A stretch of 64,000 bases of DNA from Roseiarcus sp963835215. Its GTDB lineage: Bacteria; Pseudomonadota; Alphaproteobacteria; Rhizobiales; Beijerinckiaceae. The DNA lies in contig CAWIES010000002.1 in NCBI GenBank assembly GCA_963835215.1, forward strand, positions 1,054,001-1,118,000, in the 5' to 3' direction. The stretch's first letter is position 1; every line of letters starts with the position of its first letter. Positions 18,802-27,535 of the stretch are shown piece after piece. The notes beneath the pieces were generated by a model. It did not search any database. It was not told where the DNA came from and worked only from the letters and a program-made list of their open reading frames with translations. The position numbers were made by a program, and so were the translations under genes.

Positions 18802-19741
18802 GGGCTATGCGCTCGCCGGGGCGGGCGTCGTCATGATGAAGGAGCTCGCCGACAACCTCTCTAGCGTGCGCATGCGGATGCTCGAGGTGCTGGTGTTCGT
18901 CGCTGGCGCCGGGGCGGTCTATGCAACGATCGGCGAGGTGCGCAGCGCCGTCAGCGAGGACCCGTTCGTGTTCCTGCGCATCTTCACCATCGCCAAGGCG
19001 CCGCTGCCCTCGTTCGTCGCCTTTCTCGGCTTCCTGATTCCCATCGTCGCCATTGCGCTTGGCTTCGACAGCGTCAACAGCGAGTTCAACCGCCGCACGA
19101 TGAGCCGCCTGCTGGCGCAGCCGATCTATCGCGACGCGCTGTTGTTCGGGAAATTCCTCGCCGGCCTCGCGACCCTGGGTGTGATGCTGACGGCGCTCTG
19201 GTTGTTCGTCATCGGCCTTGGCGTATTGCTGCTCGGCCTGCCGCCGAGCGGCGAAGAGACGCTGCGCGCCTTCGCCTTTCTACTGATTGCGGTCGCTTAT
19301 GGCGGCGTGTGGCTGGCGCTCGCCTTGCTGTGCTCGGTCGCGTTCCGCTCCGCCGCGACGGCGGCGCTCGCCGCGCTGTCGGTCTGGCTGCTGTTCGCCT
19401 TCTTTTGGACGATGCTGGTGTCGCTGATCGCGCCGATGATCGCGCCGCCCGACGCCGAGAGCGCCGCGTCGCTGCTGCACGCCGCCCATGTGATCGAAGG
19501 CCTGTCGCGCCTGTCGCCCAACACCCTGTTCGGCGAGACGGCGCTCGCCGTGCTCGATCCGACGACACGCTCTCTGGGCGCCATCCTGTCCTCGCAGTTG
19601 GAGGGGGCGATCTCGGCGCCGCTGCCCTTCGTCCAGAGCCTGACGCTGATCTGGCCGCAAGTGACCGGCCTGATCGCCAGCTTCCTCGGCCTGTTCACGA
19701 TCGCCTACATCGCGTTCCAGCGGCAGGAAGTGCGCGCCTGA
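18791..19741 (+). CDS. ABC-2 type transporter permease
   Basis: A 316-residue integral membrane protein with about six hydrophobic segments (for example FVAFLGFLIPIVAIALGF and GVMLTALWLFVIGLGVLLLG). The stretch NSEFNRRTMSRLLAQPIYRDALLFGKFLAG is typical of ABC-2 permeases of the NosY/COG1277 class. The ATG at 18791 has GAGGGAG upstream and lies inside the ATPase gene end. It completes the NEW3-ATPase-permease exporter. Confidence 0.88.
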   Translation: MRREGYALAGAGVVMMKELADNLSSVRMRMLEVLVFVAGAGAVYATIGEVRSAVSEDPFVFLRIFTIAKAPLPSFVAFLGFLIPIVAIALGFDSVNSEFNRRTMSRLLAQPIYRDALLFGKFLAGLATLGVMLTALWLFVIGLGVLLLGLPPSGEETLRAFAFLLIAVAYGGVWLALALLCSVAFRSAATAALAALSVWLLFAFFWTMLVSLIAPMIAPPDAESAASLLHAAHVIEGLSRLSPNTLFGETALAVLDPTTRSLGAILSSQLEGAISAPLPFVQSLTLIWPQVTGLIASFLGLFTIAYIAFQRQEVRA

Positions 19742-19751
19742 AGGGCGTCGC

Positions 19752-20825
19752 TCAGGTGGTCCAGGCGGGCGCCGGCGCGGTCGGTGCATTTTCCTTTGCC
19801 CGGGTCGCCTCGATCGCGGTGCGTGCGGCGCGCAGCATCTCGATGACGCCGCGCTGTGCGACGGCGGACATTTCGAGCGGGGCGGCGCGGCGTACGCCGT
19901 CAGCGAGCGGCGGCCCGTAGGTGCGCATCGCCCGCTTCAACCGCTCGCGCTGCAGCTTCAGCGTCTCTTCATCGACCGCGTCGATTTTCGACAGCACAAC
20001 GATCTCCGACTTGTCTGCGAGGCCGCCCCCGTATGCGTCAAGCTCGCCGCGGATCACCCGGTAGGCGGCGCCAGCATGCTCGCCGGTCACATCGACGAGA
20101 TGGATCAGCGCGCCGCAACGCTCGACATGGCCGAGAAAACGGTCGCCGAGGCCGACGCCCTCATGCGCGCCTTCGATCAGACCGGGAATGTCGGCGATCA
20201 CGAATTCGCGGTCGTCGATCCGCGCGACGCCAAGATTGGGATGCAGCGTGGTGAACGGGTAGTCGGCGATCTTGGGCCGCGCGGCGGAGACGGCGGCGAG
20301 CAATGTCGATTTGCCGGCGTTGGGCAGGCCGACGAGGCCAGCGTCGGCGATCAGCTTCAACCGTAGGATCAGGGTGCGCTCGATGCCCGGAATGCCGGGA
20401 TTGGCGCGGCGCGGGGCGCGATTGGTCGAAGTGGCGAAATGCGCGTTGCCGAACCCGCCGTTGCCGCCCTTGGCGATCACCACCCGTTCGCCCGCCTGCT
20501 TGAGATCGGCGAGCAATGTGTCGCTGTCCTGATCGAAGACCTGCGTGCCCTCGGGCACTTTCAGCACGGCGTCGTCGCCGCGGCCGCCGGCGCGGTTCTT
20601 GCCCATGCCGTGCATGCCGATCTTGGCCTTGAAGTGCTGCTGGAAGCGGAAGTCGATCAGCGTGTTGAGGCCGTCGGCGCATTCGACCACAACGTCGCCG
20701 CCGCGCCCGCCGTCGCCGCCATCGGGCCCACCGAACTCGATGAACTTTTCGCGTCGGAACGAAACGCAGCCCGCGCCGCCGTCGCCCGAGCGCACGTAGA
20801 CGCGCGCCTGATCAAGGAACTTCAT
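19752..20825 (-). CDS. obgE: GTPase ObgE/CgtA
   Basis: A 357-residue GTPase involved in 50S ribosome maturation and growth control. The N-terminal glycine-rich Obg fold (residues 1-159) begins MKFLDQARVYVRSGDGGAGC and includes GGDGGRGGDV. The G domain shows G1 GLPNAGKST (about 167-175), G3 DIPGLIEGA and G4 SKID. Its start overlaps the upstream acetyltransferase stop as ATGA. The order rplU-rpmA-GNAT-obgE is the common one in this class. Confidence 0.97.
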   Translation of the reverse strand: MKFLDQARVYVRSGDGGAGCVSFRREKFIEFGGPDGGDGGRGGDVVVECADGLNTLIDFRFQQHFKAKIGMHGMGKNRAGGRGDDAVLKVPEGTQVFDQDSDTLLADLKQAGERVVIAKGGNGGFGNAHFATSTNRAPRRANPGIPGIERTLILRLKLIADAGLVGLPNAGKSTLLAAVSAARPKIADYPFTTLHPNLGVARIDDREFVIADIPGLIEGAHEGVGLGDRFLGHVERCGALIHLVDVTGEHAGAAYRVIRGELDAYGGGLADKSEIVVLSKIDAVDEETLKLQRERLKRAMRTYGPPLADGVRRAAPLEMSAVAQRGVIEMLRAARTAIEATRAKENAPTAPAPAWTT

Positions 20826-21430
20826 GAGCGTTTTCCTGAACCGGCTGCGCATCGCGCGCCGGCGCGGCGCGCGCACCACGCGGCGCGCGCAAAGCTGAAA
20901 CGATCGTTGGGCACGAGGCCGCCGCGCGCGGGCGCGCCTTCGAGTCCTGAGCCAGTGAACGCGAAACCCGCTTTCTCCAGCACACGCCGCGAGGAGGGGT
21001 TGTCGACATGCGTCGAGGCGACGATCGCGATCGCCTCGGTGAGGCCAAAGCCGACCTCGACCATCGCTTCGACCGCCTCGCTCGCCAGGCCCTTGCCCCA
21101 GGCTTCCGGCGCGAGCGCATAGCCCAGCGTCAGCCGGCCCTGCGCGCGGCCTTCGAGGCTGATCGCGCCGATTGCTTCGCGCATGTCGCGGATGGGCGTG
21201 AGCACCAACGTCAGATCGCGCCCCGAAGCGTTGCCTTCGCGCGCGGCGAAGATGAAGCGCTCGGCGGAACCTGGCGGATAGGGGTGAGGGATGCGCGCCG
21301 TGTGCTGGGCCACTTCCTGACGGCTGCAATAGCGCTCGATCGCGCCCGCGTCAGCGGCGCGCGGCCAACGCAGCCACAGCCTGGGCGTCTCCAGGCGGAA
21401 GACATCGTCTCGGGCAAGATCGGGGAACAT
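20822..21430 (-). CDS. GNAT-family N-acetyltransferase (RimJ/RimL type)
   Basis: A 202-residue acetyltransferase. ETPRLWLRWPRAADAGAIERY is the usual start of RimJ/RimL-like proteins. The acetyl-CoA motif reads GYALAPEAWGKGLASEAVEAMV, and NPSSRRVLEKAGF follows. The start at MFPDLARDD (21430) is chosen; an upstream in-frame start at 21511 adds a poor leader. It is translationally coupled to obgE. The acceptor could be a ribosomal protein or small molecule; unknown. Confidence 0.88.
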   Translation of the reverse strand: MFPDLARDDVFRLETPRLWLRWPRAADAGAIERYCSRQEVAQHTARIPHPYPPGSAERFIFAAREGNASGRDLTLVLTPIRDMREAIGAISLEGRAQGRLTLGYALAPEAWGKGLASEAVEAMVEVGFGLTEAIAIVASTHVDNPSSRRVLEKAGFAFTGSGLEGAPARGGLVPNDRFSFARAAWCARRAGARCAAGSGKRS

Positions 21431-21602
21431 TGTCACTCCGGACCACCGAGGGGCTCGCCGCAGCGGGCCCCAAAACGACGAAGGGAACGCGGCGATCCGC
21501 ATCCCCTTCATAAGCGCGTTGGCTTACCGGACTTGCGGGAAGGTTTTTGGCCTTCCTGTTCTCGGGGGGAGCCTCGAGATCGTCCGCGGGGGCTTTTCGC
21601 CT

Positions 21603-21629
21603 CGGCGGGGATCTCGTCTCTCCCCGCCG
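21603..21629 (-). terminator. Hairpin after rpmA
   Basis: CGGCGGGGA (21603-21611) and TCCCCGCCG (21621-21629) form a perfect 9-bp stem with a 9-base loop, one base beyond the rpmA stop. No T-run follows on the minus strand, so it may be an RNA-stabilising or attenuating hairpin and not a classical terminator. Confidence 0.4.
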
Positions 21630-21630
21630 A

Positions 21631-21897
21631 CTATTCGGCCGCTTTGTGCGCGACCACCGTTACGTATTGACGACCCTTGTCTTTACACTCGAAGGCGACA
21701 GCGCCGGGGGCGGTGGCGAAGAGCGTATGGTCGACGCCCATGCCAACATTACGACCGGGGTGGAACTTGGTTCCGCGCTGGCGAACGATAATGTTGCCCG
21801 GGATGACCTGCTCGCCGCCGAACTTCTTGACGCCTAGACGACGCCCGTCCGAATCACGGCCGTTGCGCGACGAGCCGCCCGCCTTCTTATGAGCCAT
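21631..21897 (-). CDS. rpmA: 50S ribosomal protein L27
   Basis: An 88-residue L27 beginning MAHKKAGGSSRNGRDSDGRR, which continues LGVKKFGGEQVIPGNIIVRQRGT and matches the whole family. The N-terminal tail reaches towards the peptidyl-transferase centre. It follows rplU by 105 bp, as is usual. Confidence 0.98.
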   Translation of the reverse strand: MAHKKAGGSSRNGRDSDGRRLGVKKFGGEQVIPGNIIVRQRGTKFHPGRNVGMGVDHTLFATAPGAVAFECKDKGRQYVTVVAHKAAE

Positions 21898-22002
21898 TTC
21901 ACCCGCTCCAAACCTTACGCGGCGCGCGAAGCGCTGAGTGGCCGCGTCTATAATGCAAATGAGGCGCCAAGGAAAGTCTCGGCGCCGCGACGAAAGGACG
22001 CC

Positions 22003-22317
22003 TTACGCGGGCAGGATCTCAGTGATCTTGACGATCGTCAGATCCTGCTTGTGGCCGCGCTTGCGACGCGAATTCTTGCGGCGGCGCTTCTTGAAGGCGA
22101 TCACCTTCGGGCCGCGCTCGTGCTCGACGATCTCGCCCAGCACCCGGGCGCCGGCGATGTTGGGCGCGCCGACGTGATTGGTCTCGCCATCGAACAACGC
22201 CAGAACGTCGTCGAACGTCACTTTCGAGCCGGTCTCGCCGTCGAGCGACATGACCGTAATCGTATTCTCGGCGGCGACCTTGTACTGCTTGCCGCCGGTG
22301 CGAATGACTGCGAACAT
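22003..22317 (-). CDS. rplU: 50S ribosomal protein L21
   Basis: A 104-residue L21, MFAVIRTGGKQYKVAAENTI at the start and the basic RRRKNSRRKRGHKQ stretch near the C terminus that binds 23S rRNA. First gene of the rplU-rpmA unit; its promoter should lie in 22318-22521, where no other gene is seen. Confidence 0.98.
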   Translation of the reverse strand: MFAVIRTGGKQYKVAAENTITVMSLDGETGSKVTFDDVLALFDGETNHVGAPNIAGARVLGEIVEHERGPKVIAFKKRRRKNSRRKRGHKQDLTIVKITEILPA

Positions 22318-22521
22318 CGTTTTTCTCCGTGTTCAACCCGGCTCAACGCAGTCACCCGCGCGGCCGGCTTTTTGGCAGTTTGCGAACCTGCTGATTTCAC
22401 GCCCACTCCACCGCCGCAGCGGCAAAGCAAAAGCGCGGCTGGTGAGAGCCGCGCCCGAGCGGGGGTCGTATAGGCGCGAGCCCACGCGAAGTCAATCGAG
22501 AACGCCGCCAAACGTCGCGCC

Positions 22522-22923
22522 TTAGGCGCCAGGGTCGCCGTAGATGACGAGGGGCAGCGGCCGGCGGGGCCCGGCGGGCCGAGCGATCTCGATCAGCCTT
22601 GGCCCATCCACCCAATAGGAGTGCGCGTCGGTGGCCGGGGCCACGCTGACGGTGACGGAGACCGGCGCGACAAAGATCGAGGAACCCACCATCTCGGGTT
22701 GGGCGCCGCTCGCCGAATAGTCGGGGTAGACGCCGCCGACGGCGAGCCCGGGAAAACGATCGCCGCGGCGCCAGGCTTCGTGCTGGAACATATGGAACTC
22801 CCCGCCATGCCGGGGCGCGGCGGCGGGCATCATCCGAAACGCATGCGGGGCGGGAGCGGCGAGGGCCGAAACGGCGGACGCGGCGAGGGCGGTCAAAGCG
22901 ACAACAGCTCTTGAAACGGTCAT
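22522..22923 (-). CDS. Small secreted protein of unknown function
   Basis: A 133-residue protein with a clear Sec signal peptide (about 1-22, VVALTALAASAVSALAAPA). The mature part, about 110 residues, is rich in Pro, Ala and His and contains HGGEFHMFQHEAWRRGDRFPG and VAPVSVTVSVAPATDAHSYW; no known family is recognised. It should be periplasmic or external. A perfect CtrA box lies 38-52 bp upstream of the start, suggesting cell-cycle control. No other gene appears to share its transcript upstream. Confidence 0.65.
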   Translation of the reverse strand: MTVSRAVVALTALAASAVSALAAPAPHAFRMMPAAAPRHGGEFHMFQHEAWRRGDRFPGLAVGGVYPDYSASGAQPEMVGSSIFVAPVSVTVSVAPATDAHSYWVDGPRLIEIARPAGPRRPLPLVIYGDPGA

Positions 22924-22960
22924 GGGGTGTCTCTTCGCGGGCTGGCCTCCCGCGCCGAGA

Positions 22961-22975
22961 TTAACCCTTTCTTAA
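22961..22975. promoter_or_regulatory. CtrA box TTAA-N7-TTAA
   Basis: TTAA (22961-22964), seven bases, TTAA (22972-22975) followed by C: a full match to the alphaproteobacterial CtrA site in GC-rich DNA. It lies upstream of the small secreted protein gene on the minus strand, at a distance suited to overlap the -35 region. Confidence 0.65.
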
Positions 22976-23004
22976 CGCTGCGGGAAGGGGGCGCAGCGAG
23001 CCGC

Positions 23005-23712
23005 TCACTCCGCCTTCTTGAGTTCCTTGAGCTTGCCGAACACCGAGGCGACGTCGATCTTCTCTTCGCTCGACTTCTTGGGCGTCGGCGCGCCGAAGAC
23101 TTCGGCCTGGGTGGTCGGGGTCGGCCTGGCGGTCGTCACCTCGGCGGGGACGAGCGTCTGGGTGCGGTCTTCCTCGACCCTCGGCTTATCCTTGGCGGCG
23201 CGGTTGACCTCGAAATCAAGGTCGATCTGCGAGCACAGGCCGAGCGTCACCGGGTCCATCGGCTGCAAATTGGCCGAGTTCCAGTGCTGGCGCTCGCGGA
23301 TCGCCTCCAGCGTGTGCTTGGTGGTGCCAACGAGCCGCATGATCTGCGCGTCTTTCAGCTCGCCGTGGTTGCGCAGCAGCCAGAGGATGGCGTTGGGCCG
23401 GTCCTGGCGGCGCGATAGCGGAGTGTAGCGCGCGCCGCGCGGCTTCTTGAACTCGGGCACCCGCGTCTTGGTCGGCGCGATCGTCAGACGATGCTGGGGG
23501 TCCTTCTCGGCGAGGGCGATCTCCTCGCGCGAGAGCTGGCCGGTCGAGATCGGGTCGTAACCCTTGATGCCGGTGGCGACCTCGCCATCGGCGATGCCCT
23601 TCACCTCGAGCGGGTGCAGTTTACAGAACTCGGCGATCTGGTCGAACGACAGCGACGTGTTCTCGACCAGCCAGACGGCGGTGGCCTTGGGCATCAACGG
23701 CGCTTCGGTCAT
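23005..23712 (-). CDS. trcR: DUF1013 transcription-associated cell-cycle regulator TrcR
   Basis: A 235-residue DUF1013 protein, found almost only in Alphaproteobacteria. The N-terminal part MPKATAVWLVENTSLSFDQI and GIADGEVATGIKGYDPIS, and the block RPNAILWLLRNHGELKDAQI with GTTKHTLEAIRERQHWN, match the family and suggest helix-turn-helix-like modules. The C-terminal ~60 residues are Thr/Pro-rich and variable. In Caulobacter TrcR associates with RNA polymerase and affects cell-cycle transcription; function here is by family. Confidence 0.85.
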   Translation of the reverse strand: MTEAPLMPKATAVWLVENTSLSFDQIAEFCKLHPLEVKGIADGEVATGIKGYDPISTGQLSREEIALAEKDPQHRLTIAPTKTRVPEFKKPRGARYTPLSRRQDRPNAILWLLRNHGELKDAQIMRLVGTTKHTLEAIRERQHWNSANLQPMDPVTLGLCSQIDLDFEVNRAAKDKPRVEEDRTQTLVPAEVTTARPTPTTQAEVFGAPTPKKSSEEKIDVASVFGKLKELKKAE

Positions 23713-23928
23713 GGCGGGTAGGCTCCTTGAATTGGCTCGGCGCGCGCCGCCGCCCTCTGCGAGGGGCGAGGCGTCGCCTCAAATCGGCGATCTCGAGGGG
23801 ATGCGCTTCTTATAGGCGCCGGCCCTGCGAAATGCAATCGAATGGGCGGTTTTTTGTCGCCGCGACCCTGGCGCCGGGCGGCGTTTCGACTACCTTGGGG
23901 GCGATCCTCTTTAGAAAGGGAAACTGCA

Positions 23929-24231
23929 ATGACCGCCAAGTCTCTCCTCCCCGCCGCCGCCGCCGCGCTGGCCCTCGGGCTCATTGTCGCTCCCATCGGC
24001 GAGGCGCAGGCCGCCGGTTGCCTAAGGGGCGCCGTGGTCGGCGGCGTCGCCGGCCATTACGCGGGCCATCACTTTATCGCCGGCGCGATCGGCGGCTGCA
24101 TCGTTGGCCATCACATCGCCGCGGTGAACGCGGAAAAGCTCAAAGAGCAGCAGTTGCACCCGACGCCGGTCGCGACGCCGATGGCGGCCCCGATGGCGAC
24201 GCCCGCCCCGACCCCGACCAAGACCTACTAG
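23929..24231 (+). CDS. Small exported glycine-zipper-like protein
   Basis: A 100-residue protein with a signal peptide (about 1-28, AAAALALGLIVAPIGEAQA). The next ~30 residues, GAVVGGVAGHYAGHH and AGAIGGCIVGHH, are two Gly-rich zipper-like repeats with His clusters and two Cys residues, as in small 17-kDa-antigen-like proteins. The tail is Pro/Thr/Ala-rich with four near repeats of P(M/V)A(T/A)P. The ATG at 23929 follows AGAAAGGG. Probably in the periplasm or envelope; no function recognised. Confidence 0.65.
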   Translation: MTAKSLLPAAAAALALGLIVAPIGEAQAAGCLRGAVVGGVAGHYAGHHFIAGAIGGCIVGHHIAAVNAEKLKEQQLHPTPVATPMAAPMATPAPTPTKTY

Positions 24232-24238
24232 GCCCAGT

Positions 24239-25297
24239 TCAGGCCTTGTTGTTGAGCGATCGCTCAGCGCTCGGGTCGAGCGGCCAGCGTGGATAGGCGG
24301 GCGCCGAGAGGTCGTCGGCAAGGCCGCGGCTGAGCCGCTCGATGCCCGCCCAGGCGATCATCGCCCCATTGTCGGTGCAAAGTCGGGCCGGGGGGGCGAT
24401 TAACGGCAGCCCCGCCTGGGCGCAAAAGCGCGCCATCGCCTCGCGGATCGCGCCATTGGCGGCCACACCGCCGGCGACGACTATCCCTTGCGCGGCGCCG
24501 ATCCGCTCGCGAAACAGCCTGAGGCCGACCCGCATGCGGTCGTCGATCACGTCGACGATCGCCGCCTGAAAGGAAGCGCAGAGGTCGGCGACGTCGCGCG
24601 GCTTTAACGGCGCGATCGCCTGCGCGGCGAGCCGCGTCGCGGTCTTGAGCCCGGAGAGCGAGAAGTCGGCGGTTGGCCGGCCAAGCAACGGGCGCGGCAG
24701 CGCGAAGCGGGTCGGATCGCCATCCCGCGCCGCCGCCTCGACCGCCGGGCCGCCCGGGTAGGGCAGGCCGAGCAGCTTGGCGGTCTTGTCGAAGGCTTCG
24801 CCGATCGCGTCGTCCATCGTCGCGCCGAGCCGGAGATAGTCGCCGACGCCTTTGACCGCCAAGATCTGAGTATGGCCGCCCGAAGCCAGCAGCAGCAGGT
24901 AGGGAAACGACAGGCCGCCGCCGAGCCGAGCGACCAGCGCGTGAGCCTCGAGATGGTTGATGGCGAGGAACGGCTTGCCGGTCGCCAGCGCCAGGCCCTT
25001 GCCGGTCATCAAGCCGACCAGCACGCCGCCGATCAGCCCGGGCCCGGCCGCCGCGGCGACGCCGTCGAGCGCGCCCGCCTTGAGGCCGGCGGTGGCGAGC
25101 GCGCGTTTGACCAGCCCGTCGACGATCTCGATATGGGCGCGCGCTGCGATCTCCGGCACCACGCCGCCATAGGGCGAGTGGGCGGCGATCTGGCTCATCA
25201 CCTCGTCGGCAAGAATCTCGCCCGATCCGTCGGCGCGCAGCCGCACCACCGCCGCAGCGGTCTCGTCGCACGTGGTCTCGATCCCCAGGACCCGCAT
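24239..25297 (-). CDS. tsaD: tRNA N6-adenosine threonylcarbamoyltransferase TsaD
   Basis: A 352-residue Kae1/Qri7-family protein that transfers the threonylcarbamoyl group to A37 of ANN-decoding tRNAs. Motifs: VLGIETTCDETAAAVV at the start, HLEAH (metal-binding His residues, about 114-118), SGGHTQI, and VAGGVAANGAIR in the nucleotide-binding part. The ATG at 25297 begins MRVLGIETT as in all homologues. It is divergent from hemD with only 84 bp between them; in many relatives hemC stands first in that divergent unit. Confidence 0.96.
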   Translation of the reverse strand: MRVLGIETTCDETAAAVVRLRADGSGEILADEVMSQIAAHSPYGGVVPEIAARAHIEIVDGLVKRALATAGLKAGALDGVAAAAGPGLIGGVLVGLMTGKGLALATGKPFLAINHLEAHALVARLGGGLSFPYLLLLASGGHTQILAVKGVGDYLRLGATMDDAIGEAFDKTAKLLGLPYPGGPAVEAAARDGDPTRFALPRPLLGRPTADFSLSGLKTATRLAAQAIAPLKPRDVADLCASFQAAIVDVIDDRMRVGLRLFRERIGAAQGIVVAGGVAANGAIREAMARFCAQAGLPLIAPPARLCTDNGAMIAWAGIERLSRGLADDLSAPAYPRWPLDPSAERSLNNKA

Positions 25298-25381
25298 TCG
25301 GCGCTGTCTATACGCTTGGCGCGAGCCTGCCCAGAGCCTAATGAGCAAGCGAAGGCGGGAGGGCCCGCGCGGGAGAGGCCG

Positions 25382-26110
25382 TTGGGGAAGCGAATCGCGC
25401 TGATGCGGGCGCGCGACGAGGCCGAGGCCAGCGTGGAAAAGCTCGCCGCGCATGGTTTTGCGTTCGCGCTCGCGCCGGTGATCGAGATTCGCGCGCTGCC
25501 CGCGCCCCCGCCGCCCGGCGCGTTCGACGCGCTGATCGCCACCAGCCCGCGCGCGATTGTCGCGCTCGGCGACGCCGATCGCGCCCGGCTTGCGGGCTTG
25601 CCGCTCTACGTAGTGGGCGCGCGCGCGGCGCAGGCGGCGCGGGAGGCGAAATTGGCGCTGGCGGCCGAGCCGGCCCGCGACGCGGCGGCGCTGGCCGAGC
25701 GGCTGATCGCGTCGCTCGCCCCGGGCGCGCGCCTGCTCTATCTCGCTGGCCGCGACCGCAAGCCCGGGCTCGAAGCGGCGCTCGTCGCCGCCGGCCATCG
25801 CATCGCCACGCTCGCGCTCTATGTCGCGCAGGCGCGCGAGGCATGGAGCGCCGGCGAAGCCGAGGCTGTCGCGGGCTGTGACGCGGCGCTGCATTACTCG
25901 CGTCGTTCTGCCGCGCTCGCCGTGGCGCTGGCCGAGCGGGCGGGCGTCGCTGATCCGTTTCGGGCGATGACGCATGTCTGTCTTTCCGCCGCCGTCGCCG
26001 CGCCGCTCGTTCTCTTTGGCGCGCGCCGGATCGTCTCAGCCGACGCGCCCAACGAAGCGCGATTGATCGCGGCGCTGGAGCAGGCGTTCGCCGCGCCAAC
26101 GGGGAGCTGA
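25382..26110 (+). CDS. hemD: Uroporphyrinogen-III synthase HemD
   Basis: A 242-residue protein of the low-conservation HemD fold, which cyclises hydroxymethylbilane in heme and cobalamin synthesis. The start MGKRIALMRARDEAEASVEKL is typical, as are ALIATSPRAIVAL, RLLYLAGRDRKPGLEAAL and ALHYSRRSAALAVAL. The initiation codon is TTG at 25382 with GGGAGAGG upstream; upstream frame sequence is unrelated. It begins the hemD-mic60-hemY block. hemC is not present beside it. Confidence 0.85.
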   Translation: MGKRIALMRARDEAEASVEKLAAHGFAFALAPVIEIRALPAPPPPGAFDALIATSPRAIVALGDADRARLAGLPLYVVGARAAQAAREAKLALAAEPARDAAALAERLIASLAPGARLLYLAGRDRKPGLEAALVAAGHRIATLALYVAQAREAWSAGEAEAVAGCDAALHYSRRSAALAVALAERAGVADPFRAMTHVCLSAAVAAPLVLFGARRIVSADAPNEARLIAALEQAFAAPTGS

Positions 26111-26204
26111 GCGGGGCGGTTTCCATCCCGCGGCGGCGCGCCTATAGAATGGGTTGGAGCGAGATCGAGAGCGCCAAGACCGAGCGCCCAAAGACCGAAA
26201 GCCA

Positions 26205-27459
26205 ATGGCCAAAAAGCCAACCTTCACGCCCGAGCCGGAAATCAGCGAGCCGCCGCCGGTCGCCCCAGTGCGTCCGGCCAAGCCCGATCCCGGCGTGATC
26301 GAAGGCGAAGCCACCGAGATCCGCGACGAAACGGAAGTCAGCGAAGATGTGGCCGAGCCGCCGCCGGCCCAAGCGACGGACGACATGCCGCCGATTGGCG
26401 CTTTTCCCGCACGCGTTGTTCCCGTGGCGGCGATCGCCGGCGGGCTCGGCGCGCTGATCGGCGCGACAATCGCGCTCGCCGCAGCTTGGCTCGCCGATCC
26501 GCGCGCCGCCGCGCTCGATCGGTCGCAGGCTAGCCTCGCCGACCTCCAACACAACGTTGAGACGCAATCGAGCGTCGTCGCGGCGCTCGATCAGCGACTG
26601 ACCGCGCTCGAGAAAGGCGCCGGCGGCCTCGCCAAAGCGGATGCGCTCGATACGCTCGCGGGCCGCGTCGGCGCGCTCGAAACAACGAACGCGGGCGACG
26701 CCGCCAAGGGCGCGCTCGAAGAAGCGCGCGCCGCCCGCGCCGACGCGGCTAAGGCGCTCGATCTTGCCGGGCGCGCGCCGCCCCCCGCCGCCGTCAATGC
26801 GGACAACGATGCGGACGCGCTGACCCCACGAACTCGATGCGCTCGAGGCGCGGCTCGCCAAGCTCGAAGGCGCTGCAACCGCCTCCAAGACCGACGCGCC
26901 CAAGACCGACGCTCGCCTCGCGCCGGGGGAGGGCGCCGCGCCGAGCAACGCCTCCGCCATCGCCGTGCTCGCCTTGTCGCTCGACGAGCGTTTCGCCGCC
27001 GGCGCGCCGTTTGCCGCCGAGCTGGCGGCGCTGGCCAAGCGCGGCGTCGGCGCCGATGCGCTTGCGGCGCTCAAGCCCTTCGCCGATTCCGGCGCGCCGA
27101 CCACCGCTGCGATCGCCGCGAGCTGGGCCAATTTCGCGCCGCGAATCGCGGCCGCCGCCGAGCCGCCGGCGGCGAGCGGCTGGGACCGGCTTCTCGATCA
27201 CATGCGCGCGCTAGTGCGCATCCGCCGCGTTGGCGCGGCGGCGGACGATGACGCCGATTCACGCGTGGCGGCGATCGGCTCGGCGCTGGCGCACGGCAAC
27301 CTCGCCAGCGCGCTCGATATCTTCGCCCTATTGCCCGACGCCGCGCGCGCCGCCGGCGCCGATTGGGTGAAGGGCGCATCGGCGCGCCAGAGCGCTGCGG
27401 GCGCCGCTGCGGCCTTGCGGGCTGACGCGCTTAGCCGGCTGACGGCCGGGAGTGATTGA
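26205..27459 (+). pseudogene. Mitofilin/Mic60-like membrane protein, one +1 frameshift
   Basis: An inner-membrane protein of the alphaproteobacterial Mic60 group, long recognised beside hemY. It has an acidic Pro-rich N terminus (~65 residues), one membrane helix (VVPVAAIAGGLGALIGATIALAAAW), a coiled coil (LADLQHNVETQSSVVAALDQRLTALEKG), and a C-terminal helical domain (SASAIAV-type start, ASGWDRLLDHMRALVRIRRVG). An extra C in the CCCC run at 26824-26827 shifts the frame: ALTP should read ALTHELDALEARLAKLEG. With it removed the protein has about 417 residues and no stops, so sequencing error is likely. Confidence 0.78.
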
Positions 27460-27535
27460 GCGGATGCGCTCGGGGATTGTTTACGCCTGACGCGCTAGGG
27501 GACATGTTGCGCCCTGGCGGCGAAGCGGAGTGGCC

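Noticed and set aside
22368..22382. Sigma-54-like TTGGCAG-TTTGC before rplU
   Set aside because: The GG and GC elements are too close together for a -24/-12 promoter.
26142..27131. 329-codon minus-strand frame opposite mic60
   Set aside because: Ser/Ala-rich shadow of the mic60 gene, which has a membrane helix, coiled coil and conserved neighbours.
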